Below the pieces are notes generated by a model that worked only from the letters and a program-made list of their open reading frames with translations, made no database searches and was not told the origin of the DNA. From the NCBI RefSeq assembly GCF_004154955.1, contig NZ_CP011524.1, positions 124,001 through 188,000 of the forward strand: DNA of 64,000 nucleotides. Reading direction: 5' to 3'. This stretch comes from Intestinimonas butyriciproducens (GTDB taxonomy: Bacteria > Bacillota > Clostridia > Oscillospirales > Oscillospiraceae). Positions 59,828 through 64,000 of the stretch are shown one piece after another (position 1 is the stretch's first letter; the number at the start of each line of letters is the position of its first letter). The position numbers were made by a program, and so were the translations under genes.

Positions 59828-60552
59828 GGGTTCAGGTGCTCCTCTCTCGTCTGTCTCGATCCGCCCAGGATCAGGCGGCGGACGTCGCCGTAGTCGGCGG
59901 CGGTATAGGTGGGAAACGCGTCCGGCGCGGGGGGCAGACCGCCGGGATTGTACCAGATGGTGTCGATCCCGGCGGCAATGCCGCCCTTGATGTCGGACTG
60001 GAGGCCGTCCCCCACCATGACGGCGCGGGACTTGTCCCGCACCCCCATCCCGGCAAAGGCGCGGTCAAAAAAGGCCCTCTGGGGCTTCTGCGCGCCCAGT
60101 TCCTCCGAGATGTATACCCCCTCCAGCCAGGGAGAGAGCGGGGAAGCCGCCAGCCGGGTGTGCTGGACCCGGGCCACCCCGTTGGTGGCCAGCGCCAGCC
60201 GGCACCCGCCCCGGACCAGGTCCCGGCACAGCGCTTCGGCCCCAGGCAGGAGACGGCTGCAAGCCGCCATGTGGGACAGGTAGTCCCGGTTGAAGGCAGC
60301 CGGATCGTCCGTACCGCCCAGGACCCGGGTGAGCAGGCGAAAGCGCTCCACCAGCAGAAATTCCTGAGTGACCTCGCCGCGGTCAAAGGCGGACCAGAGG
60401 TCCCGGTTGAAGCCCAGGTACAGCGCTTCGGTTTCCGGCGTGGCGGGGTAGCCGCGCTCCTCCAGGACCAGCCGCAGAGCGGCGTGCTCGGCGGCGTCGA
60501 AGTCGAAGAGTGTGTTGTCGGCATCTAAAAAGACGATGTCATAGCGGGGCAT
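59824..60552 (-). CDS. YjjG-family HAD nucleotidase
   Basis: A 242-aa HAD-IA phosphatase. ATG 60552 follows AGGAGGT. Motif I DIVFLDADNTLFDFD (about 5-19), motif II ATNGV, motif III GAQKPQRAFFDRAF and motif IV MVGDGLQSDIKGGI. YjjG removes phosphate from non-canonical pyrimidine nucleotides. Its stop overlaps the SGNH start (ATGA). Confidence 0.9.
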   Translation of the reverse strand: MPRYDIVFLDADNTLFDFDAAEHAALRLVLEERGYPATPETEALYLGFNRDLWSAFDRGEVTQEFLLVERFRLLTRVLGGTDDPAAFNRDYLSHMAACSRLLPGAEALCRDLVRGGCRLALATNGVARVQHTRLAASPLSPWLEGVYISEELGAQKPQRAFFDRAFAGMGVRDKSRAVMVGDGLQSDIKGGIAAGIDTIWYNPGGLPPAPDAFPTYTAADYGDVRRLILGGSRQTREEHLNP

Positions 60553-60593
60553 AGCGACCTCCTGAGAAAAGAATTGCGTCCGACATACAAGCG

Positions 60594-61049
60594 CTATATC
60601 CTCCGCCTGCGGCGCAGGGCGGTGTACATGCGCATCAGGGAGGAGACCACCAGCACCCCCACCGCCAAGGCGCCCGCAATGCTCAGCGTATGCATTCCTG
60701 TGCTGAGGAAACGCTCGGTGTCGCCGTTGAGGGCGTACTCCATCATGTTGTAGATGCCGGCGCCGGGGACCAGGGGGAGAAAGGCCACCAGCATATAGCC
60801 GGTGACGGGGCACTTGCGGACCCGGGCCATCCCCTCGGAATAGGCCGAGAGAAAGACGGCGGCCCAGAAATACTGCATCAGGTCGTGATAGCCCGTGAGG
60901 GGGCCGGCGATCAGATAGACCAGCCACGCGAGACCGCCGCCCAGAGAGCAGATGACCGCGCCCAGGCCCCGGATGTTAAAGGGAACGCAGAAGCCCAGAC
61001 AGGCGGCAAAGGCGTAGAAACAGGGGAGGAACCAATCCAGAAACGGCAT
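60594..61049 (-). CDS. Threonine/serine exporter, small subunit (ThrE_2)
   Basis: A 151-aa membrane protein of the ThrE_2 (DUF3815) family with about five helices and the late motif FLPLVPGAGIYNMMEYALNG. It starts immediately after the stop of the larger subunit gene (no gap). In other bacteria the two parts are fused. Confidence 0.9.
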   Translation of the reverse strand: MPFLDWFLPCFYAFAACLGFCVPFNIRGLGAVICSLGGGLAWLVYLIAGPLTGYHDLMQYFWAAVFLSAYSEGMARVRKCPVTGYMLVAFLPLVPGAGIYNMMEYALNGDTERFLSTGMHTLSIAGALAVGVLVVSSLMRMYTALRRRRRI

Positions 61050-61820
61050 TCAGGCGGCACCTCCCAGCATGCGGGCAAGGCTCAGCGCCAGTCCGGTGCC
61101 CAGCGCGATGCCCGCGCCGGTGAGCAGCGCCTCGGCAAACTTGGAGAGGCCGGAGAGCATATCCCCCGCCATGATGTCACGCATAAAATTGGTGATGACC
61201 ACACCGGGGGCCAGGGCCATAATGGCGCCGATGATGATGAGGTTGGTGTGGGTTCCCAGTCCCAGCGCCACCAGGACCACTGCCGCCAGGGCGCTGACAA
61301 ATCCGCCGGCAATGGTTTTGAAAAAAAGGTTGGTGCCCAGCCGGCTCATAAAGATGAGCGAAATGCCGATGGCCACGCCGCAGAGGCCGCTGGCCGCAGC
61401 ATCGGCCAGGGTCCCGCCAAAAAAGAGACAGAAGGCGGCGGTGCCGAGAAAATAGGCCGAGAGCTGCTGGGGGGTGGAAAAATACGTCTGGTCCGCCGCG
61501 GCGGTCTGGAGCGCCTCCCAGGCCTGGTCCAGATCCGGGGTCTCGGCGCAAAGGCAGCGGCACAGCGCGTTGAGCGCCTCGATCTTGCGCACGTTGGTGC
61601 CGTGAGGGCCCACCCGGCGCATCCGGGTGAGGGGCTTCTGCCCCGGTGAGGAAATACCCACGATGATACAGTTGGGAATGGCAAAGACCTCCCCGGGACC
61701 CGCGCCATAGGCCTGCAGCAGGTAGCGGACCGACTCCTCCACCCGGTAGATCTCAGCCCCGCTCAGGAGCAGGTGATAGCCCAGCTCACCGCTCAGGGTC
61801 AGCAGCTTGTCGTAATCCAA
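61050..61820 (-). CDS. Threonine/serine exporter, large subunit (ThrE)
   Basis: A 256-aa ThrE (DUF1212) protein. I chose TTG 61820, preceded by GAGAGGAGG at 6 bases, giving MDYDKLLTLSGELGYHLLLS; a longer frame to 61862 lacks a ribosome site. The soluble N-terminal part has SGAEIYRVEESVRYLLQAYG and the helices include ALAPGVVITNFMRDIMAGDM, the ThrE signature. It exports excess Thr/Ser together with the adjacent small subunit. Confidence 0.9.
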   Translation of the reverse strand: MDYDKLLTLSGELGYHLLLSGAEIYRVEESVRYLLQAYGAGPGEVFAIPNCIIVGISSPGQKPLTRMRRVGPHGTNVRKIEALNALCRCLCAETPDLDQAWEALQTAAADQTYFSTPQQLSAYFLGTAAFCLFFGGTLADAAASGLCGVAIGISLIFMSRLGTNLFFKTIAGGFVSALAAVVLVALGLGTHTNLIIIGAIMALAPGVVITNFMRDIMAGDMLSGLSKFAEALLTGAGIALGTGLALSLARMLGGAA

Positions 61821-61914
61821 GAGCGCCCTCCTCTCCAAGTGGGCTGTTTCGGTGCAATTCAATAGGATATCTCATTTGTCCCGTGGATGCAAGCGGGAAG
61901 GACCTGAAAAGCGG

Positions 61915-62805
61915 TCATTTTTCCACGGCCTGCCGTTGGCCGGCCAGGGCGGTGAGGGCAACGCCCGCCAGAATGAGGGCGCAGCCCAGCAGGGAACGGC
62001 GGGAGACCGATTCGGCGAGGGCCAGGCAGCCCACCGCTACGCTGGTGATAGGCTCAAGCATGGAGAAGAGGGCTGCCGAGCTGGCGCCCAGGAGGCGGAT
62101 GCCCCGCTGGAGCAGAGACACGGCCAGAAAGGAGGTGGAGACGGCCAGCAGAAAGGAGAGACCCAGGGCGGCTGGAGGCAGCGCGAGCCGGAGCTGGTGG
62201 GTGGGAAGGCCCACCGCCAGCATGGCTGCGGCATTGAGAAGCCCCATATAGCATGCCGCCTTGTGCGGGTGCATATCCCGCAGCGCCGTTTTGTCAAGGC
62301 CGATGAGATAGCATGCGTAGGTCAAAGCTGAGGAGGAGGCCAGGAGGACTCCCCTTGGATCTGTTCCGGCGCCCAGCTCCAAAAGGCAGAGGGCGCCCAG
62401 CCCGGAGAGACCCAGAGCGAACAGCTTCCATGGACCCAGGCGCTCCCGGAAGCGCGCACGGCACAGCAGGGCAGTAAGGGCCGGATAGAGAAAATGGAGG
62501 GTGGTCGCCATACCGGTGGGGATATATAGATAGGACTGGTAGAGCATAAGGGTGGTGGTGACCCGAAAGCCCGCTCCCATCAGCAGGAGCAAGCCCGCCT
62601 CCCGCCGAGTGAGGCGCAGGGAAACCCCCTCCAGCCCCAGAAGCGCCAACAGCACCGGCACCGCCATCAGGTTCCGATAAAAGGTGAGGGTAACGGCATT
62701 GCCGCCCATGGAATAGATCCGGCTGGCCACCGCGGGTGTGACGCCGAAGAGCACGGCGGAGGCGGCGGAGAAAACCATCCCCCTTTTCGGGCCGGGGTCA
62801 GCCAT
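61915..62805 (-). CDS. EamA/DMT-type metabolite exporter
   Basis: A 296-aa protein with ten membrane helices in two EamA repeats. It starts MADPGPKRGMVFSAASAVLF and has SLLQRGIRLLGASSAALFSM, then LEPITSVAVGCLALAE, the conserved EamA end motif. It overlaps the LURP-one gene stop by 8 bases, indicating an operon. Substrate unknown. Confidence 0.88.
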   Translation of the reverse strand: MADPGPKRGMVFSAASAVLFGVTPAVASRIYSMGGNAVTLTFYRNLMAVPVLLALLGLEGVSLRLTRREAGLLLLMGAGFRVTTTLMLYQSYLYIPTGMATTLHFLYPALTALLCRARFRERLGPWKLFALGLSGLGALCLLELGAGTDPRGVLLASSSALTYACYLIGLDKTALRDMHPHKAACYMGLLNAAAMLAVGLPTHQLRLALPPAALGLSFLLAVSTSFLAVSLLQRGIRLLGASSAALFSMLEPITSVAVGCLALAESVSRRSLLGCALILAGVALTALAGQRQAVEK

Positions 62806-63274
62806 TTCCGGAGGAGCACTTGGCGGCGTCGATGGCCAGGACGATCATGAGGGACAGCAGAGCATTCCGGGGCTCCGGTATATCCAAAGTATAGACGTCC
62901 GTCCAGTGAAAAAGTTCTTTGGAGCAGCGCATGATTTCCACACCGGCCCCGTCGGTGACGGAGTAGTCCCACTCCAGCCAGTCGCCGTTTACCACCCAGT
63001 CATTGCAGTCCAGGGTAAAGACGGGCTGAAAGAAGGTGAACTCCTTTTTGATCTGTCCCAGATAGTTTTTCCCCACATAGAGGGCAAAACGGGGCAGGAG
63101 GGTGAGCACCTCTTCCTGGACGCGGCCCAAATAGGCGCCCTGGGCGTCGTGGATCTCCAGCCGGTGGCCCCAGGAGAGCTTGCCCTCCACGGTGAAGACA
63201 GTGTTCCCGCCCTCGTCGTAGATGTCATAGCTGTCAAACCAAGAGAGAAAGCGCTGTTTGAAGAGGAGACGCAT
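62798..63274 (-). CDS. LURP-one-related (scramblase-fold) protein
   Basis: A 158-aa protein with the tubby/scramblase-like beta barrel pattern: MRLLFKQRFLSWFDSYDIYD, FTVEGKLSWGHRLEIHDAQG, FALYVGKNYLGQIKKEFTFF and a C-terminal hydrophobic helix ALLSLMIVLAIDAAKCS. LOR proteins are small bacterial relatives of phospholipid scramblases; function unknown. It is in an overlapping operon with the DUF3783 and EamA genes. Confidence 0.85.
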   Translation of the reverse strand: MRLLFKQRFLSWFDSYDIYDEGGNTVFTVEGKLSWGHRLEIHDAQGAYLGRVQEEVLTLLPRFALYVGKNYLGQIKKEFTFFQPVFTLDCNDWVVNGDWLEWDYSVTDGAGVEIMRCSKELFHWTDVYTLDIPEPRNALLSLMIVLAIDAAKCSSGNG

Positions 63275-63277
63275 GGC

Positions 63278-63664
63278 TCACTTCCCCCCTTGAAGGGAGC
63301 GGGCGATCTCCGCACGCTCTGCCTGGAGCTCATCCGCCAGGCGGGACAGGCTCCAGCTCTGATTGGTGGCGGTGAGGACTGCTTTTAGGGCGGCGGGGGC
63401 TCCACACGCCTTGAAAGCGTCCAGCACCGTATCCAATCGCTCCCGGGAAAAGCCGCAGAAGACCATGACCGGCTCCGCCGGACGGGGATACTCCCTCGCG
63501 GAGGGGGGGACAGACAGCCCGGAGAGTCCGGCCAGCTCACCCAGCGGCCGGCAGAGCTGCGGGTGAGACACCACCCGCAGCTCCGCTCCATGGGCTGCCA
63601 GGATAGAACGAAGCTGGGATGGATCGGCCAGAGGAAGGGGATGATAATAGAGAACCAGTTCCAT
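63278..63664 (-). CDS. DUF3783-domain protein
   Basis: A 128-aa protein. ATG 63664 follows AGGGAGG. The DUF3783 core is PVMVFCGFSRERLDTVLDAF with the later KAVLTATNQSWSLSRLADEL. DUF3783 is a small alpha/beta domain of unknown function in Clostridia. Its stop lies 3 bases from the LURP-one start, making a tight operon. Confidence 0.85.
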   Translation of the reverse strand: MELVLYYHPLPLADPSQLRSILAAHGAELRVVSHPQLCRPLGELAGLSGLSVPPSAREYPRPAEPVMVFCGFSRERLDTVLDAFKACGAPAALKAVLTATNQSWSLSRLADELQAERAEIARSLQGGK

Positions 63665-63712
63665 AGAAATACCTCCCTGTAAAATACAAATCAGCTCCGG
63701 GATCAATCGGGA

Positions 63713-63890
63713 CTAAGAGAGCTCGCGCTTGGAGAAAAAGTAGCCGTCGATCCGCTGGACAAGCTCCCAGCCCTCAGGCCCCAATTGATTCAAAGACACT
63801 TCAAACTCCTGCGCTATTTTTTTCAAACTGCTTTGTGCGCATCGCCAAAGAGGTCGCAATGGGAATGACTTTGTATTCAAATCTTTTCAT
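63713..63890 (-). pseudogene. DUF4177-like small protein, frameshifted at an A7 run
   Basis: From ATG 63890 the minus strand reads MKRFEYKVIPIATSLAMRTK and QFEKNSAGV to a TGA. In the +1-shifted frame just after the run it continues IAQEFEVSLNQLGPEGWELV and QRIDGYFFSKRELS to a TAG at 63713. Removing one A from the seven-A run (63817-63823) joins both parts into a normal DUF4177 protein (EYKV...LNELG-EGWELV...FFKRE). It is either a recent frameshift, a sequencing error, or a site of transcriptional slippage. Confidence 0.75.
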
Positions 63891-64000
63891 GGGAGGGGCC
63901 TTCGTTCCAATTTTATCTCTGTTTGTTGCGGAGCTGCTCTCCCACGGCGGCAAATGCTGCACGATGGGAGGAGCACCTGGATTTCGAGACGCCCTACCCG
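63891..64000. other. Window edge, no assignable feature
   Basis: The minus frame upstream of the DUF4177-like start stays open to the window edge but shows no recognisable motif. No promoter or hairpin stands out. Confidence 0.5.

Noticed and set aside
1-64000. tRNA, rRNA, CRISPR arrays, prophage or complete insertion sequences
   Set aside because: No cloverleaf or rRNA core sequence, no regularly spaced repeats, no transposase, integrase or phage structural motif was seen.

Overview
The window looks like chromosomal DNA from a GC-rich, low-oxygen Gram-positive of the class Clostridia, most likely an Oscillospiraceae-type gut bacterium (Flavonifractor / Pseudoflavonifractor / Lawsonibacter neighbourhood). 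This is inferred from gene content: S-layer-homology surface proteins, DnaD/DnaC-type helicase loading, FabT-like MarR, DegV, AI-2E/YtvI transporter, ThiT under a TPP riboswitch, short-form ProRS, a stand-alone MetH activation protein and DUF6809. No tRNA, rRNA, CRISPR array or complete insertion sequence was recognised.

Layout. 1-3.9 kb: methionine/one-carbon operon (metF, MetH activation-domain protein, metH lacking that domain). 4-11 kb: SLH surface protein, FabT-like regulator, DegV lipid-binding protein, AI-2E family permease, HtrA protease. 11-13.4 kb: lepA, flanked by a remnant of its own 3' end on one side and a 91-bp copy of its own 5' end on the other. 13.4-16.2 kb: XRE regulator, divergent pta, nucleoside phosphorylase. 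16.2-17.6 kb: AT-richer island with one orphan gene. 17.6-19.5 kb: dnaC-like and dnaD-like genes. 19.6-26.8 kb: division/wall cluster (zapA, U32 peptidase, dut, maf, mreC, mreD, PBP2). 26.8-31.6 kb: GH13 enzyme, MFS permease, CBS protein, QueG-like protein. 31.7-35 kb: pnp, rpsO, and a small tail-anchored membrane protein whose promoter carries two LexA/SOS boxes. 35-37.3 kb: a second SLH protein behind an ECF-sigma-type promoter. 37.4-40.4 kb: TPP riboswitch-thiT-HAD phosphatase, rluD, lspA. 40.4-46.7 kb: hairpin-rich spacer, tandem-HTH repressor divergent from a DUF6809 gene, rRNA methyltransferase, DEAD-box helicase with a structured leader, PspC, MGMT-like protein, two acyltransferase-fold proteins. 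47-56.1 kb: oligopeptide ABC importer (oppBCDF-oppA) and a polar amino-acid ABC importer. 56.2-64 kb: proS, a conserved hypothetical, then a long minus-strand series (DUF4358 lipoprotein, SGNH hydrolase, YjjG-type HAD, split ThrE exporter, DMT exporter, LURP-one protein, DUF3783, frameshifted DUF4177).

Most of the window is housekeeping. The most unusual signals are: (i) the SOS-box-controlled tail-anchored protein at 34.5-35.0 kb, a candidate damage-response effector; (ii) a compact RNA fold around the helicase start codon at 42.78-42.86 kb; (iii) lepA bracketed by fragments of itself; (iv) a family of dispersed hairpin elements near 8.0, 13.25 and 15.35 kb; (v) paired operators between the double-HTH regulator and DUF6809; (vi) the 16.2-17.6 kb island. 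All start-site, promoter and structure calls were made by eye.
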